Assembly: GCA_022839045.1 (NCBI GenBank)
Contig: JALHDI010000008.1
Span: 1 to 47,377, forward strand
Source of the DNA: Sporomusaceae bacterium
GTDB lineage: Bacteria > Bacillota_C > Negativicutes > Sporomusales_B > UBA7701
DNA: 47,377 bases
Reading direction: 5' to 3'
Shown: positions 14,886 through 23,148 of the stretch, piece after piece
How the letters are laid out: each line of letters opens with the position of its first letter
Numbering within the stretch: position 1 is the first letter of the stretch
The notes under the pieces: generated by a model
What the model saw: the letters and a program-made list of their open reading frames with translations, nothing else
Databases searched by the model: none
What the model was told of the DNA's origin: nothing
Made by a program: the position numbers and the translations under genes

Positions 14886-14917
14886 CTAAACAAATTCTTA
14901 ACATTGGCGCCCGAACA
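14886..14917 (+). repeat. Element C of the three-copy repeat, upstream of flagellin
   Basis: CTAAACAAATTCTTAACATT followed by GGCGCCCGAACA. It shares 20 identical bases with element A and lies directly after the regulator's terminator, about 130 bp before the flagellin start. It may be a regulator site or contain the flagellin promoter; a CAAA-N15-CCCGAACA reading resembles a sigma-28 promoter (TAAA-N15-GCCGATAA) imperfectly. Confidence 0.5.
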
Positions 14918-15003
14918 TACAGGCAGAGGCAAAGAAAGGAGGACGTTTCCCGCGCAGAGGCCCGATTCCCCGGGTGGGCCTCCGGTAGCCCCGCAAACCT
15001 GCC

Positions 15004-15035
15004 GGGCATGGATGCCCAGGCATAATTCAAGGAGG
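15004..15035 (+). promoter_or_regulatory. CsrA-type leader hairpin plus Shine-Dalgarno of flagellin
   Basis: GGGC-ATGGAT-GCCC (15004-15017) places a GGA in a hairpin loop, and the Shine-Dalgarno AAGGAGG (15029-15035) gives a second GGA about 21 nt later. In B. subtilis the hag leader has the same layout and is bound by CsrA. A further hairpin, GAGGCCC...GGGCCTC, lies at about 14958-14984. Confidence 0.45.
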
Positions 15036-15043
15036 AATATAAA

Positions 15044-16273
15044 ATGGGTATGGTCATCAATCACAACCTCTCGGCGCTGAACACCTACAACCAGCTCAAC
15101 CTCAACAACACGGCGATGAACAAGTCGCTGCAGAAACTTTCGTCCGGCTACGCCATCAACAGCGCCGCCGACGACGCGGCCGGACTGGCGATCTCCGAAA
15201 AGATGCGCGGCCAGATCCGCGGCCTCGACCAGGCCAGCAGCAACGCCCAGAACGCGATCTCGCTCGTGCAGACGGCTGAAGGCGCCCTCGAGGAAACCAC
15301 CGAGATCCTCCAGCGCATGCGCGAACTCGCCGCCCAGTCGGCCAGCGACACCAACACCGACGCCGACCGGGAAAGCATCCAGACCGAGATCGACGCCCTG
15401 GTGGAGGAGATCAACCGCATCGCCGACACCACCGAGTTCAACACCAAGAAACTGCTCGACGGCTCGATGTCCAAGGCCAACGCCACCGCCGTCGCCAACA
15501 TCTCGACCAACGCCGCCCTTAACACGGCCACAACCGTGGCGGACGACCTCACCGCCCTCACCGACGCCGACGGCAACTCGCTCGGCATCGTCGCCGGAGA
15601 CACCGTCACCGTCAGCTATATGATGAACGGCGCGCTCGTCAGCACCACGACCACGGTGGCCGCGGGCGTCGGCCTTGAGGACATCGACGACACCAACTTC
15701 ACCTTCAGCATGAACGCCGACAACCAGCTCATCGCCACCGCCATGACCGCCGGCACCACCGGCGCCGTCTACGGCCTGACGATCACCGTCGCCAGCTCCA
15801 CCGGCGAGACCAAGACCGCCGCCACCAACGCCCTGTCGTCCTTCACCCAGACGACTGCGGCCAAGAACATCAGCAGCGACGGCTCGGCATCCGTGCTCAT
15901 CGGCGCCAACACCGGCCAGAGCATCAGCATCAACATCGATACCATGGACGCCAGCTCGCTGGGCGTCGAGGGCCTCAAAGTCGACAGCTACGGCGCCGCC
16001 AACGTCGCCCTCAAGGTCATCGACACCGCCACCGCGACGGTATCCTCGGCCCGCTCCCAGCTCGGCGCCATCCAGAACAGGCTGGAGCACACCATCAACA
16101 ACCTGACCACCACCAGCGAAAACCTGACCGCCGCCGAATCGCGCATCCGCGACGTCGACATGGCGTCCGAAATGGCCACCTACACCAAGCTGAGCGTTAT
16201 CACCCAGGCGGCGACCGCCATGCTGGCCCAGGCCAACCAGCAGCCGCAGCAGGTGCTTACGCTCCTCAAATAA
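15044..16273 (+). CDS. fliC: Flagellin
   Basis: A 409-residue flagellin, the subunit of the flagellar filament. The conserved D0/D1 ends are intact: N-terminal INHNLSALNTYNQLNLNN and LSSGYAINSAADDAAGLAIS, and C-terminal LGAIQNRLEHTINNL to the end QPQQVLTLLK. The middle (about residues 170-300) is a Thr/Ala-rich variable domain exposed on the filament surface. AAGGAGG lies eight bases before the ATG. The gene is monocistronic, preceded by element C and a CsrA-type leader and followed by a terminator that faces the minus-strand flagellar operon. Gene symbol hag is the Bacillus equivalent. Confidence 0.97.
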   Translation: MGMVINHNLSALNTYNQLNLNNTAMNKSLQKLSSGYAINSAADDAAGLAISEKMRGQIRGLDQASSNAQNAISLVQTAEGALEETTEILQRMRELAAQSASDTNTDADRESIQTEIDALVEEINRIADTTEFNTKKLLDGSMSKANATAVANISTNAALNTATTVADDLTALTDADGNSLGIVAGDTVTVSYMMNGALVSTTTTVAAGVGLEDIDDTNFTFSMNADNQLIATAMTAGTTGAVYGLTITVASSTGETKTAATNALSSFTQTTAAKNISSDGSASVLIGANTGQSISINIDTMDASSLGVEGLKVDSYGAANVALKVIDTATATVSSARSQLGAIQNRLEHTINNLTTTSENLTAAESRIRDVDMASEMATYTKLSVITQAATAMLAQANQQPQQVLTLLK

Positions 16274-16287
16274 CGGCCGGAACAGTT

Positions 16288-16318
16288 AAAGGACCTTGCG
16301 GATACCGCAAGGTCCTTT
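16288..16318. terminator. Bidirectional terminator after flagellin
   Basis: AAAGGACCTTGCGG pairs perfectly with its complement over ATA. It also lies just past the stop of the minus-strand operon's last gene. Confidence 0.9.
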
Positions 16319-16328
16319 AATATCGTTA

Positions 16329-16739
16329 TTAGCCTTTTACGTTCAGGCAGTTGCCCCAGGCCATGACCTGCCAGCGATTGATGTAGCGGTTCTTCACCTG
16401 GCGCATCAGCCGGCTGTTGTTGATCTCGGTCGCGATGCGCGCCCGCTCGGCCAGCGCCTCCTGCAGCACCCGGTCGCAGGCGCCCAGCAGCTCCCGCTGT
16501 TTGGCCTCGACGGCCCGGAACTCGTCGGCGAGCGCCTGCCGCCACGCGGCGCCGGCGCCGAGCAGCCCGTTGACGGCGGCCAGCTCGTCGATCAGCGCGG
16601 CCCGTTCCCGCAGCAGCCTGCGGAGGCCCCGCATCTCCCGCCTGGCGACCAGCAGGCGTTGTTTCTCGGTATTGACGGCGATCTTCTCCAGGAGCGCCAG
16701 CTTCTTTTCCAGGCAGCCGAGCGTTTCGTCCCTGCCCAT
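16329..16739 (-). CDS. FlgN/FliT-like flagellar export chaperone
   Basis: A 136-residue, almost entirely helical, Arg/Leu/Glu-rich protein, last in the minus-strand flagellar operon. It overlaps the reading frame end of fliD closely: its ATG at 16739 lies six bases past the fliD stop, with GGAG contributed by the fliD end. Size, helical coiled-coil composition and position after fliD fit an export chaperone for hook-associated proteins (FlgN for FlgK/FlgL or FliT for FliD). The sequence is too divergent to choose between them. It ends in a short motif with aromatic residues (YINRWQVMAWGN). Confidence 0.6.
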   Translation of the reverse strand: MGRDETLGCLEKKLALLEKIAVNTEKQRLLVARREMRGLRRLLRERAALIDELAAVNGLLGAGAAWRQALADEFRAVEAKQRELLGACDRVLQEALAERARIATEINNSRLMRQVKNRYINRWQVMAWGNCLNVKG

Positions 16740-16744
16740 GGTTA

Positions 16745-18670
16745 TCAACTCCCCGTCGAAGATGAGAAATAGGCTGACAAGGCGGACAACTGGGCGTTCA
16801 TCTTGCTGATGTACGTCTCCAGCGTGGTGTACTTCGCGTACAGTCGCTCCTCGTACTCGTCCAGCCGGTCCTCCTCGTCGGCGAGCGCGCTCTGGTAGTC
16901 CCCGATCAGCTCGCTCAGCGCGTTGTCGGTTTCGGACGTGTCGTTCTCCACGCCGGCCTTTTCGAGCAGCAGGCCTTTGTTGCCGCTGTTGTCGCGGACG
17001 GTGGAGGTGTACTTGGCCAGCACGTCGTAGAAACGGTACGCGATCCCTTCCTCCTCGTAGCGGGTGGACAGCTGGGCGGACGTGAGTTTGCGCACGGTGG
17101 CCGCCCCCGAATAGCTGGACGACTGCTGGGTGAACAGCTTCATGATCCCGTCGGGGTCGCTTTGCAGAGCCTCCTTGAGGGCGTCCTCGTCGATATAGAG
17201 CTTGCCGTTCTCGTCGTAGCTGCCGGTGTCGATGCCGATGGCGAAGATGGAAGTGGACACCCCGGAGATGGAGTCGGTCATCGTCGAACGCAGCTCGCGC
17301 AGCAGCGAGCGCAGCAGCGAGTCGTCCTCGAGCAGTCCGACCTTGGCCTTGGCTTCCCAGTTCTCGATCTCTTCGTCGGTCATCTCCGCCTTCTGGTCGT
17401 CGGTGAGCGGTGGGTAGTCGGCGTCATAGTCCTCGTTGACCGCGGCGGTGATCGTCTCGATCAGCGAATTGTAATCCTCCACGAAGCTGCTGATGAGGTC
17501 GTAGACGGCGTCCGTGTCCTGGGTGAGGCTGACGGTGGCGGTCTCGGCGGTGGTGGCGTTCAGGGTGTAGGTCACGCCGTCCGAGGTGACGGTGTTGGTG
17601 CTGCGGGTCATCGCCTGCCCGTCGACCGTCAGCTTGGCGTCCTTGCCGGCGGTCGCCACGTCCAGCGCCTTGGCCAGGAAGTCGCTGCCCGTCCCCTCGG
17701 TCACCGCCAGCTTGTTGCCGGCGCCGGTGGTGGCGGCGGTCATAACCAGCTTGCCGGAGGACTGGTCGTACTCGATCGTCGCCCCGCAGTCGGCGGCGTT
17801 GATCTCGTCGATCATCTCGGCGACGGTGGTGCTTTTGTCGAAGCTGAAGCTCACGCCGTTGACGGTCAGATCGATGCCGTCGATGCTGTTGAAGGTTATC
17901 CCCAGGTAAGCGGCGATATCCTCCAGCGTCGCCGCCGACGTCGTCAGACGGTTGGAGAGTACGGCGCCGTCGGCCGCGACGAACCCGAGGGCGGACAGGC
18001 CGCTGTCGTCCGAGGCGGGGGCGCTGACGGCGATCTCCTGCACGCCGCTGTCGGCGGCGGTGATGGTCAGCACGCTGGCGCCGCTGCTATTGGTGGTCGT
18101 CCCGACCGTCACCTTGCCTTCGCCGACCGCGTCGTCGACGGCGTCCTGCAGCGAGGCGAGATCGGTCACGCCGTCCAGGCTGACGGTGTACTCGGTGCCG
18201 TCCAGCGTCAAGACGATGCTCTTGCCGCTCAGGGCGGAATAATCGGCGGCCGCGCTGCCCTGCACGTCGGCCGACAGACTGGCGCCGCTGGCCAGGGTGG
18301 CCTTCGTGGCCAGCTGGCTGACCGTGACGCTGTGGCTGCCCGCGCTGGCGGCGCTGGTGTAGCTCGCCGTGACGGCGCTGCTCGACGAGGTGACGGCAAA
18401 CTGGTTGAAGTTCTTGCCGCTCAGCAGGCTGCTGGACGAAGTGAGGCTGAAATACTTGTTGGTGAAGGTTTGGATTTGGCTGATTATCTCCCGGTAGGCC
18501 TCCTGCCGCCAGGTCGCCAACTGCTCCTTCTGCTGGAGCTTGTTCAGCTTCTTCGCCTTCTCGGCCGCCATGAGCTGCTCGACGATCGAGTCCACATCGA
18601 TGCCGGACGATAACCCGGTGATGCGCGTCGTCCCGTTGACGGTGGTTGACGTGATGCTGCTGCTGGACAT
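16745..18670 (-). CDS. fliD: Flagellar filament cap protein FliD (HAP2)
   Basis: A 641-residue filament cap protein. The N-terminal FliD domain is recognisable (TRITGLSSGIDVDSIVEQLM then a coiled coil with EKLNKLQQKEQLATWRQEAY region), and the C-terminal FliD domain ends in a long heptad region (EDRLDEYEERLYAKYTTLE). The middle is Ser/Thr/Ala-rich and contains the flagellin hook-IN motif-like segments. It polymerises as a cap and guides flagellin assembly. It lies downstream of flgL by 32 bp and just before the chaperone gene. Slightly longer than the common 450-550 residues because of the extended middle domains. Confidence 0.93.
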   Translation of the reverse strand: MSSSSITSTTVNGTTRITGLSSGIDVDSIVEQLMAAEKAKKLNKLQQKEQLATWRQEAYREIISQIQTFTNKYFSLTSSSSLLSGKNFNQFAVTSSSSAVTASYTSAASAGSHSVTVSQLATKATLASGASLSADVQGSAAADYSALSGKSIVLTLDGTEYTVSLDGVTDLASLQDAVDDAVGEGKVTVGTTTNSSGASVLTITAADSGVQEIAVSAPASDDSGLSALGFVAADGAVLSNRLTTSAATLEDIAAYLGITFNSIDGIDLTVNGVSFSFDKSTTVAEMIDEINAADCGATIEYDQSSGKLVMTAATTGAGNKLAVTEGTGSDFLAKALDVATAGKDAKLTVDGQAMTRSTNTVTSDGVTYTLNATTAETATVSLTQDTDAVYDLISSFVEDYNSLIETITAAVNEDYDADYPPLTDDQKAEMTDEEIENWEAKAKVGLLEDDSLLRSLLRELRSTMTDSISGVSTSIFAIGIDTGSYDENGKLYIDEDALKEALQSDPDGIMKLFTQQSSSYSGAATVRKLTSAQLSTRYEEEGIAYRFYDVLAKYTSTVRDNSGNKGLLLEKAGVENDTSETDNALSELIGDYQSALADEEDRLDEYEERLYAKYTTLETYISKMNAQLSALSAYFSSSTGS

Positions 18671-18702
18671 CTTGACCGCCTCCTTGCGTTATCCGTGCTC
18701 TC

Positions 18703-20016
18703 CTAGGCCATGTAATCCACCAGCGTCTTGCTGATGGCCTTCGCCCCCACCGACAGCGCCGCCTCGTAAACCGTCTCGGCGCTGGCCTGCTCGGTGAGGG
18801 CCTCGGCCACGTCAACGTCGATGGTATCGCTCAGCAGGGTGGTGTAATTGGTATAATCGTTGGCCAGCCGTTCGCCGACGTTGGCCACGTACTTTTCCCG
18901 CGCGCCCAGGCTGGCCTGTGCGGTGGTCAGCCGTTCGATATCCGCGTTTATGTCGTCGAGCAGTTCGTCGATAGTGCCGATGCTGCCCGTCGTGACCGTG
19001 TCGGTGCCGGCGTCGTAGATCTGGTAGGTCGTGCCGCTGGTGGTGTCGCCCGCGCTCAGCGCCAGCAGCAGCTTGGTCAGGGTGTTGAACAGGTTGGCGG
19101 TGCTGTCGCCGACGACATCCTGGCCTTCGGTGTTGACGGTAACGTCGGCGCCGTAGCCGAGATTGTAATTGATCGACTGGTCGCCGCCGCTGTCGACGTA
19201 AGTATTGCCGGAATACATCGCCTGCATCGTCGCGGTATCGACCGTGCCCGGCAATACCGTGCTCAGGTATTGGCCCTTGTACTTCACCGCCACGCACTCG
19301 GTGGCGTCGAAGGTGAAACTGGCGGCCGCGAAGCCGCCCGCCGGCGCGGTCAGCGTGGCCATCACCTTGCCGTCGGCCGTTTTCAGCTCGACCGTCCCGG
19401 TGCTCGAAGCAGTCGTGCCCGTGTAAGTGTTCGTGCCGTCGGTCATCGTAACCGTGTAAGTGCCGCCGGACTGGGTCACCGTCAGCGTGTAGCTGCCTGC
19501 GGCCAGATCGCTCGCCAGGCTGAGGTCGCCGGCGTCGTAGTCGGCGGAGCTGACGTTCGTCGCCATCCGCTCCACCAGTTCGTAAGGCGCCTCGCTGACC
19601 CCGTACCCGCCGAAGATGTAGCGGCCGCCGTAATCGGCGTTCATAACCTGGACGATGCCCTCCAGGTAAGCCGTGACCTCTTCCTTGATATCGGCCCAGT
19701 CGCTCGTGGTCGCCGCCGCGGTGCACGCCTTGGAAATATCATCCTTGATGGCGGCGACGTAGTCGTAGAGCTCGATCAGCGCGTCGTCCGTAGTGCCCAT
19801 CCAGGAATCGGCCGCGCTGGCGTTGCTCTGGTACTGCTCGATCTTGGCGACATAGTCGCGGTACTTGATCGTCTTGGTGGCCACCACCGGATCGTCGGAC
19901 GGCAGCGAGATCTTCAGCTCGGTCGAGACCCGCTCGGACGCCTCGTTCAGGCGGTTGGCCGCGGCGTTGATGTTCCTGATGGTGTTCGTCACCATCATGT
20001 TGTTGGTTATTCGCAT
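18703..20016 (-). CDS. flgL: Flagellar hook-filament junction protein FlgL (HAP3)
   Basis: A 437-residue junction protein. It begins MRITNNMMVTNTIRNINAAA, the standard FlgL opening, and has the YRDYVAKIEQYQSNASAADSW region and a C-terminal flagellin-like helix ending VGAKAISKTLVDYMA. The middle (about 165-260) is an inserted Thr/Gly-rich beta domain, longer than in the 300-residue enteric proteins. With FlgK it joins hook and filament. It follows flgK by 17 bp in the same operon. Confidence 0.93.
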   Translation of the reverse strand: MRITNNMMVTNTIRNINAAANRLNEASERVSTELKISLPSDDPVVATKTIKYRDYVAKIEQYQSNASAADSWMGTTDDALIELYDYVAAIKDDISKACTAAATTSDWADIKEEVTAYLEGIVQVMNADYGGRYIFGGYGVSEAPYELVERMATNVSSADYDAGDLSLASDLAAGSYTLTVTQSGGTYTVTMTDGTNTYTGTTASSTGTVELKTADGKVMATLTAPAGGFAAASFTFDATECVAVKYKGQYLSTVLPGTVDTATMQAMYSGNTYVDSGGDQSINYNLGYGADVTVNTEGQDVVGDSTANLFNTLTKLLLALSAGDTTSGTTYQIYDAGTDTVTTGSIGTIDELLDDINADIERLTTAQASLGAREKYVANVGERLANDYTNYTTLLSDTIDVDVAEALTEQASAETVYEAALSVGAKAISKTLVDYMA

Positions 20017-20033
20017 CCAATCTCACCCCTTCC

Positions 20034-21587
20034 TCAATCGGACGACACCATGTTGATGGTGGTCGCCAAAACCTCGCTCCAGGTGGTCATCGCCTGGGCC
20101 GAGGCATTGTAAGCCTCCTGGTACTTCGTCAGATAGGCCGTCTCTTCGTTGGTCGACACCCCGGATACCGAGGAGCGGCAATCGTCGATGTACGCCACCA
20201 GGCTGCTCTGCCGGCTGTTCTGCCGCGAGGCGTAGGCGCTTTCCGTGCCCAGGGTGGCGATGATCGAATTGTAGCAGTCCACCGGCGAACCGGGGCCGAA
20301 CATCCGCGTATCCTGGCAGATTTTGATCAGGTCGTTGGCGTTCTCGTTATTGCCGTCGGCGTCGGTCGCGCTCGAGGAGGCGGCGATCTTGTTCACGTCC
20401 TTCGTAACGTCCGTCGTCAGCGAGAGATTGGCGGCCGTGACGTTGGCGTATATATCGTCCAAAGTCTGTCCGGCTGCCAGCGCGCTTTCGATATCCGCCG
20501 ACGTCGTGTCGCCGTACGTGAAGAAGCGGGTGCCGGTCGTGCCGTCGAGGCCGTAGCCGCCGGCGTGGCCGGCGTAATACTTGGTCCCGTCGGCGTAGAC
20601 GCCCTCGTTGAAGGCTTCGGCGAACGTCCGGGCGAAATCGTCCAACTGGTCCATATAATAAAGAATACCTTTGCCGTCGCCGTTTTCGCCCGTCCCGTCG
20701 CGGATATCGAGGTACGCCGCGAGCGTGCCGCTGTCCCCGACGGATAGCTCCGTACCGTTGTCCGTCCAGCGGATGCCGTACATGCCGTCCTGCTCGCTGC
20801 CGTCGGTGATGGTATGGCACTCCAACATGCGGGCGCTGTTGCCGCTGACCAGCGTCGAGCCGTTGAGCGTTACGGTGTATGTCGAGGTTGTCGTGCCGTC
20901 GCTGGCGGTATACACCGTGGCGGCGGATACGCTGATGTCGGCCAGTTTGGAAAGCTCGTCGATAAGCAAATCCCGCCTGTCCTCCAGCTCGTTGGTGGAG
21001 GCGCCGGAAGTGGCCGCCACCGTGATCTGCTGGTTCAGCTCGGCGATCTGGCCGGCGTAGGAATTGATCTGCTCCACCGTCGTCTTGACCTCGAGATTCA
21101 CCTCGTTACGCAATTCGGTCAGCGCCTCGGCCGCTTCGTTGAAGTAGGCGCAGATCTCCTGGCCGTACTCCAGGACGGTGGTCCGGGCCGCCGCGCTGTT
21201 GTCGGTCGCCAGCGACTCCAGCGCGGAGTAGAAATTGCTCATCATCTTGCTGAAGGTCGTATCGCTGGCCGATGTGTCGAGGTAAACCTCGATCTGGGAC
21301 AGGTAGTCGGACATAGTCTCGTAGTAGCCCAACGAACTGTTTTCCGTCCAGTATTTCTGATCCAGACGGAAACTGTTGACCCTGGTCACCGAAGTGACCT
21401 CGGTCCCGTTGCCGACGGTACTGCGGCTGTAGACCGCGGCCGGGCCGACCGCTATCTGGTTGACCGTCTGGCGCGAATAACCCGCTGTATTGACATTGCT
21501 TATATTGTTGGTGGTCGTTGACAGGGCTATCTGGCTTGCCGACAGGCCGCGCTCGGCAATCCTGACGCCTCCGAAGGTTGAGGCCAT
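20034..21587 (-). CDS. flgK: Flagellar hook-associated protein FlgK, copy 2 in the operon
   Basis: A 517-residue FlgK-type protein. The N-terminal rod/hook motif is present (STTTNNISNVNTAGYSRQTV), followed by long helices with the SALESLATDNSAAARTTVLE region. Its C-terminal D0 helix reads SVSGVSTNEETAYLTKYQEA and then YNASAQAMTTWSEVL, which departs from the canonical DEEMANLIKFQQAYQASARV pattern. It follows another FlgK-type gene by only 11 bp. The two are clearly paralogues but share only the ends. Either it or the preceding gene may be the structural HAP1, or both may form successive junction rings. Confidence 0.85.
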   Translation of the reverse strand: MASTFGGVRIAERGLSASQIALSTTTNNISNVNTAGYSRQTVNQIAVGPAAVYSRSTVGNGTEVTSVTRVNSFRLDQKYWTENSSLGYYETMSDYLSQIEVYLDTSASDTTFSKMMSNFYSALESLATDNSAAARTTVLEYGQEICAYFNEAAEALTELRNEVNLEVKTTVEQINSYAGQIAELNQQITVAATSGASTNELEDRRDLLIDELSKLADISVSAATVYTASDGTTTSTYTVTLNGSTLVSGNSARMLECHTITDGSEQDGMYGIRWTDNGTELSVGDSGTLAAYLDIRDGTGENGDGKGILYYMDQLDDFARTFAEAFNEGVYADGTKYYAGHAGGYGLDGTTGTRFFTYGDTTSADIESALAAGQTLDDIYANVTAANLSLTTDVTKDVNKIAASSSATDADGNNENANDLIKICQDTRMFGPGSPVDCYNSIIATLGTESAYASRQNSRQSSLVAYIDDCRSSVSGVSTNEETAYLTKYQEAYNASAQAMTTWSEVLATTINMVSSD

Positions 21588-21598
21588 CTTGCTTCCTC

Positions 21599-23053
21599 CT
21601 ATCCCAAGTCTTCGATCAAATCGCCGATCAGGCCGTCGATGGTGCTCAGCACCCGCGCGTTGGCGGTGTAAGCCTCCTGGTAGATGATCAGGTTGGACAT
21701 TTCCTCGTCGAGGGAGATGCTGGAAATCGCCTGCCGCTGGCTATCCACCTGGCTTACCAGGGCCGACTGGGTTTCGTAGCTGCTGGCAGCGTTGTCGCCG
21801 GCCGTCCCTATCCAGGAGATCACCGCTGTGTAAAATTCGCCTACATCCATCTTCAACCCGGCGAAAGAGAAGATGTCTTCCTCGCAAAGGTCATAAATCG
21901 CGGCGACGATGGAATTGTCGCCGTCTTCCGCGCCGGTCGCGATCAGACTCGTGTCCCCGGCCACGCTGGCATTGACCTGGATATTGGCGATGCTGAGCGG
22001 CTGGCCCGCGTCGGCGGCGGTGAAAAACGCCACCCCGCCGCCGGAGATTTGCAGCTCATTGATCTCGGCGGCGACCGTCGTAAGCAGGTCATTCAGCGCT
22101 TGCATCATCGTCGTGATCGAGCTCGCCGCGGCGCCGGTGGTGAAATCGTACGGCAGGCTGCCGGTGTCGATGGCCGCGTAGCCGGTCTGGTCGGCATCCT
22201 CCATGTAGGCCGCTATGCTGCCGCTGGTGATGCTTACCCCCTTGCCCGAATTCTCCCAGGTTATCGTAAGCGGCTCGGCCGCCGTCCCGCTTCCCGACAC
22301 CGCCAGCTTGTTGGCGGTGATGCCGTTTACCAGCGCTGCCCCGTTGATCGTCACCTGGTAACCGCTGCTGCTCTCGTAGACGGTGATATTCGCCAGGGCA
22401 GACATCTGGTCGACGAGGGCGTCGCGCTGATCCCGCAGGTAGCTGGCCTCCCCGCCGGTCGCCTCGGCCTCGGCGATCTGCCGGTTAAGCTTCGCGACCT
22501 GCTCGGCCAAGGTGTTCAGGCTGTCCACCCCGTCGCTGACCCCGTTGACCGCGTCGGCCCGCAGCTGCTCCAACTGGCTGTAGATCTCGGTCAGGCCGGC
22601 GATCAGCGAATTGGCGCTGTCGACCACCTGCTGGCGGGCGCTGGTGCTGGTCGTATCCGTCGCCAGGGAGTCCCAGCTTGTGAAGAAGTCGTTGATGAGC
22701 TCCTGCAGGCCGTCGCTCGAGGTCCCGTCGTCGGCCGCGTATTCGTTCAGCAGCTCCTGCATGTATTCGAGGTCGCCGCTCTTCACCGCCCAATAGCTGG
22801 CGTCGGCGTTTTGCGTGCGGTAGGTCGCGTCCAGCAGCCTGTCGCGGGCCCGGGTGATCGACGCCACGTTGGCGCCGCTCGTCGTCGTCGTCCCGTCGGA
22901 CAGCGTCGTCGACGTATCGCTGACGGATACCCGCACGCGCGAGGCCCCCGTCGTGCTGACGTTGGCCAGATTGTTCGTCGTGGCCGTCAGGCCGGCCTGA
23001 CTGACATACATGCCTGAATAGGAAACATTATAGATACCAAAAGTCGATGCCAT
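21599..23053 (-). CDS. FlgK-type hook-associated protein, copy 1 in the operon
   Basis: A 484-residue protein with both FlgK ends: N-terminal GLTATTNNLANVSTTGASRV and C-terminal ISLDEEMSNLIIYQEAYTAN then ARVLSTIDGLIGDLI. The C-terminus is closer to the classical FlgK consensus than that of the neighbouring flgK. The N-terminus (VSYSGMYVSQAGL) lacks the usual AGYSRQ and has TGASRV in its place. Middle helices include LQELINDFFTSWDSLATDT, the FlgK/HAP1 helix. Tandem FlgK genes are known in some Negativicutes; I infer specialised junction proteins. It lies 95 bp after flgE. Confidence 0.8.
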   Translation of the reverse strand: MASTFGIYNVSYSGMYVSQAGLTATTNNLANVSTTGASRVRVSVSDTSTTLSDGTTTTSGANVASITRARDRLLDATYRTQNADASYWAVKSGDLEYMQELLNEYAADDGTSSDGLQELINDFFTSWDSLATDTTSTSARQQVVDSANSLIAGLTEIYSQLEQLRADAVNGVSDGVDSLNTLAEQVAKLNRQIAEAEATGGEASYLRDQRDALVDQMSALANITVYESSSGYQVTINGAALVNGITANKLAVSGSGTAAEPLTITWENSGKGVSITSGSIAAYMEDADQTGYAAIDTGSLPYDFTTGAAASSITTMMQALNDLLTTVAAEINELQISGGGVAFFTAADAGQPLSIANIQVNASVAGDTSLIATGAEDGDNSIVAAIYDLCEEDIFSFAGLKMDVGEFYTAVISWIGTAGDNAASSYETQSALVSQVDSQRQAISSISLDEEMSNLIIYQEAYTANARVLSTIDGLIGDLIEDLG

Positions 23054-23148
23054 TTCCGCGCCCCCTTCCCCCTCGCTGCGTCGGCTGCCGGCGGCGGGAG
23101 ATCCCCGCCGCCGGCGCCGCCGTGGTCACGCTAGCCGCCTGTCAGGCA

